Source: Saccharicrinis carchari
GTDB lineage: Bacteria > Bacteroidota > Bacteroidia > Bacteroidales > Marinilabiliaceae
Assembly (NCBI RefSeq): GCF_900182605.1
Contig: NZ_FXTB01000007.1
Span: 1-64,000, forward strand
DNA: 64,000 nucleotides
Direction of reading: 5' to 3'
Part shown: piece after piece, positions 35,665 to 43,234 of the stretch
Position numbering within the stretch: the first letter of the stretch is position 1
How the letters are laid out: the number at the start of each line of letters is the position of its first letter
The notes under the pieces: generated by a model
What the model was told of the DNA's origin: nothing
The model's input: only the letters and a program-made list of their open reading frames with translations
Databases searched by the model: none
Made by a program: the position numbers and the translations under genes

Positions 35665-36330
35665 TCAGCGCAATCGCCCTTCAGTTAGTTCAAACTCAAT
35701 GTCTATCAGGTATTCACCACTAATGTTTTGCCCGTGATATGTAGCCGGTATCCATTGCCAATGTGCAGGCATTGTTTTGGCCACTTTCATCACTTCTTTA
35801 TCGAGCAAGGGGTGTAGTTTTTCTTTGAGATACAAACTGGTTACTTCTCCCTTTTTATTAATATTGATGGCTAACACCACCTTTCCGCTAATGTTTTTAT
35901 TTTTTGCCTCGGTGGGATAATAAATATTACGCACCATATATAAATACGGAATGATGGGGCTACCATGGAACAAAATTGGCGTTTCCATATATTCCTCAGG
36001 CGTTTGCCGGGTACTAATCTTTATTACCTTATGGGTGTTATAATCGTACTCGAACTCAAATACGCCATCGAGCGAAAAATAAGCCCACCTACCGTATTTC
36101 TGATTATTTTTAAAGGCACCTTGCTCAATAACGTAATCTCTGTATCGTTTCAAGTATCTACCCTCTTTGATGGAGGTGTCTGAAGCAAGCGCAAGATATT
36201 CCTCGTAAAAAGCACCATTGGATTTCCGGATGGTTTTAAGCTGCTGACCATGGACACCTATTGCGATGCTTAGCAATACGATAAAAAACAATCTCTCTTT
36301 CAAATTATTTATTATTAGTGGTTTAAACAA
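35665..36330 (-). CDS. TonB C-terminal-domain protein
   Basis: A 221-residue protein. A single N-terminal hydrophobic segment (RLFFIVLLSIAIGVHG) is a signal peptide or anchor. The middle has a MORN-like or toxin_15-type repeat (KNNQKYGRWAYFSLDGVFEF). The C-terminal 100 residues form a TonB-like domain (YYPTEAKNKNISGKVVLAIN, then KKGEVTSLYLKEKLHPLLDK). Such proteins can energise outer-membrane receptors, but this one lacks the Pro-rich linker of canonical TonB, so a role beyond energy transduction is possible. It lies downstream of the DPP IV gene on the same strand, with a 132-base gap. Confidence 0.7.
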   Translation of the reverse strand: MFKPLIINNLKERLFFIVLLSIAIGVHGQQLKTIRKSNGAFYEEYLALASDTSIKEGRYLKRYRDYVIEQGAFKNNQKYGRWAYFSLDGVFEFEYDYNTHKVIKISTRQTPEEYMETPILFHGSPIIPYLYMVRNIYYPTEAKNKNISGKVVLAININKKGEVTSLYLKEKLHPLLDKEVMKVAKTMPAHWQWIPATYHGQNISGEYLIDIEFELTEGRLR

Positions 36331-36462
36331 CTCCTAAATACCGGCTAAGCATATTCTCGCGTACAAACTAAACATCATTTACTACAATTGGATGCGGTCA
36401 GTCGGGCTTAAGGCCTTGCTAAGTTTTTTGCCTTTTATTTTAAACCAACGTAATTTTTTGCT

Positions 36463-38658
36463 CTACAAATTTCTTTTTAAATAATCGCTCATCATCTGGT
36501 ACAAATGCATTCTGGTGTTTCCTCCAAAAATACTGTGATTACGGTTGGGATAAACGAACATATCAAACTGCTTACCCGACTGCACCAATTGATCCACGTA
36601 TTCCAAGGTGTTTTGGAAATGCACGTTATCATCGGCAGTACCATGTATCAATAACAGTCTTCCTGAAAGATTATCCGTCATGTTTATGGGCGAGTTTTCG
36701 TCGTAACCTTTGGCATTTTCCTGTGGTCTGCGCATGTATCTTTCGGTATAAACCGTATCGTAATAGCGCCAATTGGTTACCGGGGCTACGGCAATACCTA
36801 CTTTAAATATCCCCTTGCCCTTGCTCAAACAGCTCGAACTCATAAAACCACCATAGCTCCATCCCCAAATGGCTATCCGTTCTTTGTCGCAATAGTTAAG
36901 CGAACCTAAATATTTGGCAGCTTCAATCTGGTCGTCCGATTCGAGTTTACCAAGTTGCATATAAGTGCATTTCCTGAATTCCTCGCCGCGCGCACCTGTT
37001 CCTCGTGGATCCACGCAGGCTACCAGATAGCCTTGAGCAGCCAAATACTGCTCCCAACCGATTCCCCATTTGTCCAATACCTGCTGCGAGTTTGGACCAC
37101 TATACTGTGTCATCAGAACCGGATATTTTTTGTTGGGGTCAAAATCCAGGGGTTTTATCATCCAACCGTTCAGCTCAATACCTTCGGATGTTTTAAAGGT
37201 GAAAAATTCTTTGGGTGATAAGCGGTATTCTTTTAAGGTAGCTTTAAGTTGAGCGTTATTCTCAAGTGTACGGATGAGTTTACCACTTTGGTTGTGCAAG
37301 GTTACTTGTTTGGGTGTTGTGCTGTTTTGATAATAATTGATAAAGTATTTAAAGTTACTACTGAACTCAGCTTCGTTAAAACCTACTTTTTCCGACAGCT
37401 TATAGCTTTTTTTTCCATTCAGATTTACCGCATAAACTTCCCTTTGCATGGGCGCGTGTTTCGCGGCCTGGTAGTAAAGCATTTTTTTTTGGGTGTCATA
37501 ACCATAAAACTCCAACACATCCCATTTGCCACTGGTAATCTGGCGCACTTGCAAGCCCGCCATAGTATATAAATAAATGTGGCTGTATCCGTCCATTTCG
37601 CCCACATAAATAAAATGTTTGCCATCATTTAAAAAGGTAAGGTTGTCCAATACTGTTTCCTCCACAAAATATTCGTTTCGGTCGGTAAAAATATTTTTTG
37701 TAAGGGTACTGGCTGTATTGGCAATAAGTAAATCAAACTGATTTTGCAAGCGGTTCATTCTCAATATACCCAGCATGCCTTCGTCGTGCGTCCAGCGGAT
37801 GCGTGGAATATAATACCCCTCCTCACCCTTTATGTTCATGGTTTTGGTGGTGCGATTTTTAATATTGAAAACACGCACGCTCACCTTCGAGTTGGCTTCG
37901 CCCGCCTTGGGATATTTGAACTTATATTCTCCGGGATACAAAGCATACTCCTTGTTCGTGGGGTAACTGGCCTGGTATAAGGGAAACGAAAACTCTTTGA
38001 CCTCAGATTCATCAAAACGTACATAGGCCAGCTCCTTGCTATTAGGCGACCATTCCATCGCCTGGTTGTAGCTAAACTCCTCTTCGTAAACCCAGTCGGG
38101 AATACCATTTAATATTTTATTTTTCTCACCATCGCTGGTGATAGGTGCTACGGTACCAAATTTTAGGTTGCTGATATAAATGTTGTTATCTTTTACAAAG
38201 GCAACCATCTCCCCATTAGGCGAAAAAGTAGCCACCTGTTGTTTGCCACCCTCAAACAGGGGGTTTATTTCTTTATTTTTTAAGTCGTATACATAGTAAT
38301 CGGCTTTGAACGAACGACGGTAAACACTAACCCTGTTGTTATATAGCAATATTTTACTTTCATCGTTGTTTAGCGCATAGCCCTGGATATTTTTAACAGG
38401 ACAATCTTCAATCTTATTCAAATCTATTAATACACCCACCTGCTTTCCAGTAGCATAAGCATACTTGACAATTTGAGAAGCATTATTTTCGATGGTAGTA
38501 TAGTGAATGCCATCGTTCATAGACTCCAAACCACTGACCGATTTGGCACGGAGAGCTAGGGACTTTCTCGTATTGAGCTCCTCGAGTGTAATCGTTTTAT
38601 TTTGAGCCGATAGTGTTAAAGGCAGCAATAGGCCAACAAGTAATAATATCCTGTTCAT
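36463..38658 (-). CDS. S9-family dipeptidyl peptidase IV
   Basis: A 731-residue secreted serine peptidase that releases X-Pro or X-Ala dipeptides from N-termini. The signal peptide is MNRILLLVGLLLPLTLSAQN. An eight-bladed beta-propeller (about 40-480) includes the double-Glu motif in PDWVYEEEFSY, which binds the peptide N-terminus and marks DPP IV. The alpha/beta-hydrolase domain has DPRGTGARGEEFRKCTYMQL, the nucleophile Ser in IAIWGWSYGGFMSS (about residue 602), Asp in HGTADDNVHF and His in YPNRNHSIFGG. It probably feeds peptide catabolism in the periplasm. A terminator and a likely promoter lie just upstream. Confidence 0.92.
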   Translation of the reverse strand: MNRILLLVGLLLPLTLSAQNKTITLEELNTRKSLALRAKSVSGLESMNDGIHYTTIENNASQIVKYAYATGKQVGVLIDLNKIEDCPVKNIQGYALNNDESKILLYNNRVSVYRRSFKADYYVYDLKNKEINPLFEGGKQQVATFSPNGEMVAFVKDNNIYISNLKFGTVAPITSDGEKNKILNGIPDWVYEEEFSYNQAMEWSPNSKELAYVRFDESEVKEFSFPLYQASYPTNKEYALYPGEYKFKYPKAGEANSKVSVRVFNIKNRTTKTMNIKGEEGYYIPRIRWTHDEGMLGILRMNRLQNQFDLLIANTASTLTKNIFTDRNEYFVEETVLDNLTFLNDGKHFIYVGEMDGYSHIYLYTMAGLQVRQITSGKWDVLEFYGYDTQKKMLYYQAAKHAPMQREVYAVNLNGKKSYKLSEKVGFNEAEFSSNFKYFINYYQNSTTPKQVTLHNQSGKLIRTLENNAQLKATLKEYRLSPKEFFTFKTSEGIELNGWMIKPLDFDPNKKYPVLMTQYSGPNSQQVLDKWGIGWEQYLAAQGYLVACVDPRGTGARGEEFRKCTYMQLGKLESDDQIEAAKYLGSLNYCDKERIAIWGWSYGGFMSSSCLSKGKGIFKVGIAVAPVTNWRYYDTVYTERYMRRPQENAKGYDENSPINMTDNLSGRLLLIHGTADDNVHFQNTLEYVDQLVQSGKQFDMFVYPNRNHSIFGGNTRMHLYQMMSDYLKRNL

Positions 38659-38697
38659 AATAGCTGTGTTTGTTGATATATCGTTTTATTCTATAGG

Positions 38698-38705
38698 CAA
38701 AACTA
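38698..38705 (-). promoter_or_regulatory. Candidate -7 promoter box of the DPP IV gene
   Basis: TAGTTTTG on the minus strand (followed by CC) fits TAnnTTTG, 40 bases upstream of the start and directly after the preceding terminator. Confidence 0.45.
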
Positions 38706-38746
38706 TAAAAAAACGCCATAGATGTTTTATCTATGGCGTTTTTTAT
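38706..38746 (-). terminator. Rho-independent terminator of the DUF2795 gene
   Basis: AACGCCATAGAT and ATCTATGGCGTT form a perfect 12-bp stem flanked by A and T runs, so it could work in both directions. Reading leftward it ends the DUF2795 gene. Confidence 0.85.
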
Positions 38747-38764
38747 TTTTTAAAAAATCCCTGG

Positions 38765-38986
38765 CTAATACTCATCTTCATTAAAGAAAAAATCATCTTT
38801 ACTAGGATAATCGGGCCATATATCTTCGATGCTTTCGTAAACATCTCCCTCGTCCTCAATTTCCTGTAGATTTTCTATAACCTCCAACGGTGCACCCGAA
38901 CGAATGGCAAAATCAATTAATTCGTCCTTGGAGGCCGGCCAGGGCGCATCCTCTAATTTTGATGCCAGTTCTAAAGTCCAATACAT
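38765..38986 (-). CDS. DUF2795 acidic protein
   Basis: A 73-residue acidic protein highly conserved across Bacteroidota: MYWTLELASKLEDAPWPASK, DELIDFAIRSGAPLEVIENL, then DEGDVYESIEDIWPDYPS and FFFNEDEY. The DUF2795 helical core is evident. Function is unknown; no catalytic residues are seen. The start at MYWTLEL is fixed by the conserved N-terminus. A strong terminator follows, and the gene is probably monocistronic. Confidence 0.9.
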   Translation of the reverse strand: MYWTLELASKLEDAPWPASKDELIDFAIRSGAPLEVIENLQEIEDEGDVYESIEDIWPDYPSKDDFFFNEDEY

Positions 38987-39060
38987 ACCCTGATTTTTTA
39001 TAAATAAGTTGTTAAATAGATTCTGTTAATTTTGTGCGAATATAAAGAAAAAGTAATAAC

Positions 39061-39621
39061 CTACAAATCCGGAATCCAAGGAATTTCATTTATATTAAAA
39101 TGTTTTGCCAGATAACGGGATAAAACAAATAAATAGTCCGACAGTCTATTTAGATATCTTATTACCCAGGGGTTCACTTCGCTTTGGTCGGCCATAGCCA
39201 GCACACGCCTTTCGGCTCGTCGGCAAATTGTACGCGAAATATGGCAATAACTAACCCCCGGATGTCCGCCGGGCAGCACAAAATGTTTTATGGGTGGCAA
39301 CTCGCTATCCATCCGATCCATTTCCTGCTCAAGGCCTTCGATAACACTTTCGTCGTAGTTGAGTTTATCCCGTAAGTCGGTGGCATTTGAATCGGTAGCC
39401 AAATAAGCCCCAACAACAAAAAGCTTGTCCTGTATGTCGATAAGTTGCTTTTCACTTTTTTCATCCACCTTGTAGGAACGAATCATACCGATAAAAGTGT
39501 TTAACTCATCCACGGTTCCATAGGCCTCCAGCCGATAATGGTTTTTTGCAACCCGGGTACCCCCAATCAAACTGGTTTTACCCTTATCTCCTGTTTTAGT
39601 ATATACTAAACTTTTATTCAT
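39061..39621 (-). CDS. Cob(I)alamin adenosyltransferase, PduO type
   Basis: An ATP:corrinoid adenosyltransferase that makes adenosylcobalamin. With the start at 39621 it has 186 residues. PduO-type signatures: VYTKTGDKGKTSLIGGTRV (ATP-binding), LEAYGTVDELNTFIGMI, then FVLPGGHPGVSYCHISRTIC and RRAERRVLAM, ending LNRLSDYLFVLSRYLAK. The frame extends to 39657, but the family begins a few residues before YTKTGD, supporting ATG 39621. I found no B12 riboswitch nearby. The partners that need the cofactor are outside the window. Confidence 0.9.
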   Translation of the reverse strand: MNKSLVYTKTGDKGKTSLIGGTRVAKNHYRLEAYGTVDELNTFIGMIRSYKVDEKSEKQLIDIQDKLFVVGAYLATDSNATDLRDKLNYDESVIEGLEQEMDRMDSELPPIKHFVLPGGHPGVSYCHISRTICRRAERRVLAMADQSEVNPWVIRYLNRLSDYLFVLSRYLAKHFNINEIPWIPDL

Positions 39622-39752
39622 CTTAATTTTTTGTATTGCGCAGGAAAATTTAAGCATTTACATTCTGTCAATATTTAAATTGACCGACACAACTTAACAA
39701 GATCCCACCATATTTTTTTTGAAGGAACAACTATCCTTTTATAATGTTCTAT

Positions 39753-40466
39753 TTAAAATTGCTCACTCATGGTTACTTTTTCATTAATTGTATCCGATTC
39801 TATCAATCCGTCGCGCAGGCGGATAATTCTATGGGCGTATTGGGCAATATCCTCTTCATGTGTAACCAGTATAATGGTGTTGCCCATGGCGTGTATATCC
39901 CCAAACAAACGCATAATATCTACTGAAGTTTTTGAGTCGAGGTTTCCTGTTGGCTCATCGGCCAGTATGATGGACGGATTATTGACCAGCGCTCGGGCCA
40001 CGGCTACTCTTTGGCGCTGCCCCCCGGATAGTTCATTGGGTTTGTGTGAGGATCGATCTTGTAATCCTACTTTACGAATCACATCGTTACCTTTTTTTAA
40101 TCTTCCCTGTTTTGACACTCCGGCATAAATAAGCGGCAGCATCACATTTTCCAGGGCTGTATAGCGAGGCAGCAGATTAAAGGTCTGAAAAACAAAACCA
40201 ATTTCTTTGTTCCGTATTTCGGCCAGTTCATCGTCGCTCATGCGGCTCACATCGGTTCCGTTTAACACATAGGTACCACCAGTGGGCGTATCAAGGGCTC
40301 CTATAACATTCATAAGTGTTGATTTTCCGGAGCCGGAAGGCCCCATGATGGCAACATACTCACCTTTTTTTATAGCAACATTCACTCCCTGCAATGCTTT
40401 TACCACCTGCACACCCACTTGGTAATGCTTGGTAATACCCCTAATTTCAATGATGTTTTCATTCAT
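39753..40466 (-). CDS. ABC transporter ATP-binding protein (LolD/MacB type)
   Basis: A 237-residue ATPase. Walker A is GPSGSGKST (42-50), then a Q-loop ([10 protein letters not shown]), the signature [15 protein letters not shown], Walker [13 protein letters not shown] and the switch His in [10 protein letters not shown]. The pattern ([26 protein letters not shown]) is typical of the LolD/MacB/FtsE-like group, which works with FtsX/MacB-type permeases in lipoprotein export, drug efflux or cell-division control. No permease gene is adjacent, so the partner must lie elsewhere. Confidence 0.88.
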   Translation of the reverse strand: MNENIIEIRGITKHYQVGVQVVKALQGVNVAIKKGEYVAIMGPSGSGKSTLMNVIGALDTPTGGTYVLNGTDVSRMSDDELAEIRNKEIGFVFQTFNLLPRYTALENVMLPLIYAGVSKQGRLKKGNDVIRKVGLQDRSSHKPNELSGGQRQRVAVARALVNNPSIILADEPTGNLDSKTSVDIMRLFGDIHAMGNTIILVTHEEDIAQYAHRIIRLRDGLIESDTINEKVTMSEQF

Positions 40467-40491
40467 TACATCGCGTTTTATTTACTAGTAA

Positions 40492-40499
40492 CAAAGATA
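40492..40499 (-). promoter_or_regulatory. Candidate -7 promoter box of the ABC ATPase gene
   Basis: TATCTTTG on the minus strand (followed by TTAC) fits TAnnTTTG, 26 bases upstream of the ABC ATPase start codon at 40466. Confidence 0.5.
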
Positions 40500-40705
40500 A
40501 TTTTTTTAGTGTAGGGATAAAGCAGAAGTAGTAATATTTTAGTGGATGAGGCCTTATTCATTATTCTGTATTTCTATTATCAATGCAGCCCGGTGGGTTT
40601 TGAGAACTCAAACAAAATACTTTTTCCTTTAACGCTTAAATAAACCAAATAAGTTAATATTAAAATTTAGCGAATACCCGCTACCCATTCATGTAAATCA
40701 AGTGA

Positions 40706-40740
40706 TAAAAAAAACCCGGCTTAATTTGCCGGGCTTTTAA
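40706..40740 (-). terminator. Rho-independent terminator of the DUF1080-Gfo/Idh/MocA unit
   Basis: AGCCCGGCAAATTAAGCCGGGTT on the minus strand forms a GC-rich stem followed by eight T. It ends the sugar-enzyme genes on the minus strand. Confidence 0.85.
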
Positions 40741-40764
40741 ATTTGCGCTTATTACTAATGCGCT

Positions 40765-41565
40765 TTAATCCATTCTTTTAATTTTAATACTGCGGAACCA
40801 AACGTCGTCGCCATGATCCTGAAGACCAATGTAACCTTGCCTGTTTTCGCCACCGGCATTAATCATCTCCTGCCAGCCCTTAAATTTACTATTTTCAATC
40901 ATTTGCTCCCATTCCGGTGTCCAGAGATGGTACTCCAGCACCACTTCATCATTTTGCATATGAACCACGGTACCTTTATAAACAATGATGGCTCCCGTAT
41001 TCCACTCACCATATGGTTTCGAATTTTGTGGCGTGGCAGGTATCATATCGTACAGTGAAGCCGACATGCGGTTATTGTCCTTTCCCAAACGTGCATCAAC
41101 GTGATTCTCATTGTCGAGTATCTGGTACTCAGGCGAAGAACGCCAAATAGGCTGATTTTCTACTTCCTGTCCCAAATAAAAAACGCCGCTATTGCCTCCT
41201 TTGGATACCTTCCATTCAAAATGCAGCTCAAAATTTTTAAACTGCTGGTCGTAAATAATGTCGCCACCATCTTTGGCACCTGCCTCACCCTCGCCTGAAC
41301 CATTAATCTTAATGGCATCATCTTCGATACTCCAGGCAGCGGGAACATCCTTGCGCCCATAACCTCTCCAACCGTCAAAATTTTTACCGTTAAATAATAG
41401 TATCCAACCTTCGTCCACTTCTTCGGAGCTGAGCATATTGGGTTTCGTTTCTGATTTAAGCATAGCTTCTGAATTGCTGGTGTTTTTTTTGTTGCTTCCG
41501 GTTCCACAGGCTCCCAAAGCCAACAGGCCGGCAAACAACAACGATAATAATAAATTCTGTTTCAT
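40765..41565 (-). CDS. DUF1080 lipoprotein (3-keto-glycoside hydrolase type)
   Basis: A 266-residue lipoprotein: signal peptide with the lipobox in LLALGACGTGS. The DUF1080 concanavalin-like domain is clear: WILLFNGKNFDGWRGYG at the start, FELHFEWKVSKGGNSGVFYL, then EYQILDNENH, GEWNTGAIIVYKGTVVHMQN, and the C-terminal GYIGLQDHGDDVWFRSIKIK. DUF1080 proteins have been shown to cleave 3-keto-disaccharides. The adjacent upstream gene encodes a Gfo/Idh/MocA oxidoreductase, the enzyme type that makes 3-keto sugars, which strengthens the inference. The native substrate is unknown. Confidence 0.85.
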   Translation of the reverse strand: MKQNLLLSLLFAGLLALGACGTGSNKKNTSNSEAMLKSETKPNMLSSEEVDEGWILLFNGKNFDGWRGYGRKDVPAAWSIEDDAIKINGSGEGEAGAKDGGDIIYDQQFKNFELHFEWKVSKGGNSGVFYLGQEVENQPIWRSSPEYQILDNENHVDARLGKDNNRMSASLYDMIPATPQNSKPYGEWNTGAIIVYKGTVVHMQNDEVVLEYHLWTPEWEQMIENSKFKGWQEMINAGGENRQGYIGLQDHGDDVWFRSIKIKRMD

Positions 41566-41605
41566 TGAAAAAAAATTAATGTTATACTTAATTTAAATTA
41601 AAAAC

Positions 41606-43093
41606 CTATAAAGGCATATCCGGTAAATCAAAACCATTATGATAAGTGTGCTTAATCAGCTCATCGGCAAAAGCCCTGGCATTTACCGGGTCGGTCCACT
41701 TTTTAGCAAAGCTGGGGTGACCGTCTGTTATTTTAAAACCATCCTCTATAACTGTGCGGATAGTTTCGTTGTCGCCGATATTGGTAAATTTCATATTCTG
41801 ACCATCCCACTTGAGCTCTTTGTTGAGGCTTTGCAAGCGTACCCCCAACACGCCCATCACAACAATCTCGTTAAAAGGACCTGCTTCGTTAAAGGCCGAA
41901 GTGGGTTCTATACGATTTTCGGGACTTTCCTTACAGGCACGTACCCAGTCCATTTCGTGACTTACCGGTACCCTACGCAGTTTTTTGGGAGCTAAAGGTT
42001 TACGCCCACTCAACAACCAAGGATCCTTACCATAGCATCCGGTCACCAGCACATCTTTACTGCCATAAAAAATAACACCTCCCCCTGCATCGTTCATGTC
42101 TTTACCTGCGGGCCATCCCTCCGGCATTAAAGGTTTTATTCCGCCATCGTACCAGTTCACCTCTACTTCGGGCATTTTCATTTTATCTTTTTTATTTCGC
42201 GCCGGGAAAGTGAGCTTTACACGTTCCGAAACAGGAGCACAATCGGTGAGCAATAAGGTAGAGCTACCTTGCACAGCCGTTGGGTAACCCAAATCCAGAC
42301 CTTTAAATACGGGATGCAGAATATGGCAGGCCATATCACCCAGGGCACCTGTACCAAAGTCCCACCATCCACGCCAGTTCCATGGGGTATAAATTTCGTT
42401 GAAAGGACGCATAGGAGCCGGACCTACAAATAAGTCCCAATCCAGCGTATCGGGTACCCAATGCCCTTGCGATGGCCTGTTGAGTCCCTGTGGCCAGATA
42501 GGTCGGTCAGTAAAAGTATCTACCCGGGTCACTTCTCCAATTTCGTTGTTCCAAAGCCATTCACAGGCTTGAGCCACGCCTTCACCCGACGCACCCTGGT
42601 TACCCATTTGAGTAGCTACCTTATATTTTTTGGCCAGGTTAGTGAGCAGGCGCGATTCATAAACCGAGTGGGTGAGTGGTTTTTGAACATACACATGCTT
42701 GCCCAAGGTAATGGCATGCGCCGTTATAGCAGCATGCGTATGGTCGGCAGTGGCCACAACTACAGCATCAATGGAATCACCCATCTCATCGTACATCTTG
42801 CGCCAGTCCCAATATTTTTTTGCCTTGGGATAATGATCAAATACACGCTGCGAATATTTCCAGTCTACATCGCAAAGGGCAACAATATTTTCTGTTTCCA
42901 GCGCTTTTAGATTGGCAAAACCCATACCGCCTATACCCACACAAGCAATATTGAGCTTATCGCTGGGGGCTTTTCGATTAAGTCGCCCCCCCATAGCTAC
43001 ATTAGGGATAACAGAGATACCGGCAGCAACAGCAGCGACATTTTTAATAAATCGGCGACGGCTTTTCCCGTCAAAATCATGGTTGTTTGTCAT
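41606..43093 (-). CDS. Tat-exported Gfo/Idh/MocA-family oxidoreductase
   Basis: A 495-residue NAD(P)-dependent oxidoreductase with an N-terminal twin-arginine signal (SRRRFIKNVAAVAAGISVIP). The Rossmann motif is ACVGIGGMGFANL, the sugar-binding motif is HVYVQKPLTHS (E/QKP signature), followed by VATQMGNQGASGEG and a C-terminal domain rich in Trp (WNWRGWWDFGTGALGDMACH). Periplasmic enzymes of this group oxidise sugar C3 to a ketone. It lies 40 bases upstream of the DUF1080 gene on the same strand and probably forms an operon ending at the terminator at 40706-40740. Confidence 0.87.
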   Translation of the reverse strand: MTNNHDFDGKSRRRFIKNVAAVAAGISVIPNVAMGGRLNRKAPSDKLNIACVGIGGMGFANLKALETENIVALCDVDWKYSQRVFDHYPKAKKYWDWRKMYDEMGDSIDAVVVATADHTHAAITAHAITLGKHVYVQKPLTHSVYESRLLTNLAKKYKVATQMGNQGASGEGVAQACEWLWNNEIGEVTRVDTFTDRPIWPQGLNRPSQGHWVPDTLDWDLFVGPAPMRPFNEIYTPWNWRGWWDFGTGALGDMACHILHPVFKGLDLGYPTAVQGSSTLLLTDCAPVSERVKLTFPARNKKDKMKMPEVEVNWYDGGIKPLMPEGWPAGKDMNDAGGGVIFYGSKDVLVTGCYGKDPWLLSGRKPLAPKKLRRVPVSHEMDWVRACKESPENRIEPTSAFNEAGPFNEIVVMGVLGVRLQSLNKELKWDGQNMKFTNIGDNETIRTVIEDGFKITDGHPSFAKKWTDPVNARAFADELIKHTYHNGFDLPDMPL

Positions 43094-43234
43094 AATGAAG
43101 ATAGTTATAAATAAACAATCGGTGTTTTTAGGATTCTTCTACCCGCTGCAAGGCGCTTAACCTTGCACTAAATCGCCAACAATATAAGAAAAAAAAGAGT
43201 GTTCCGAATTGAAAAAAAGACAAGATCCTAGGCA

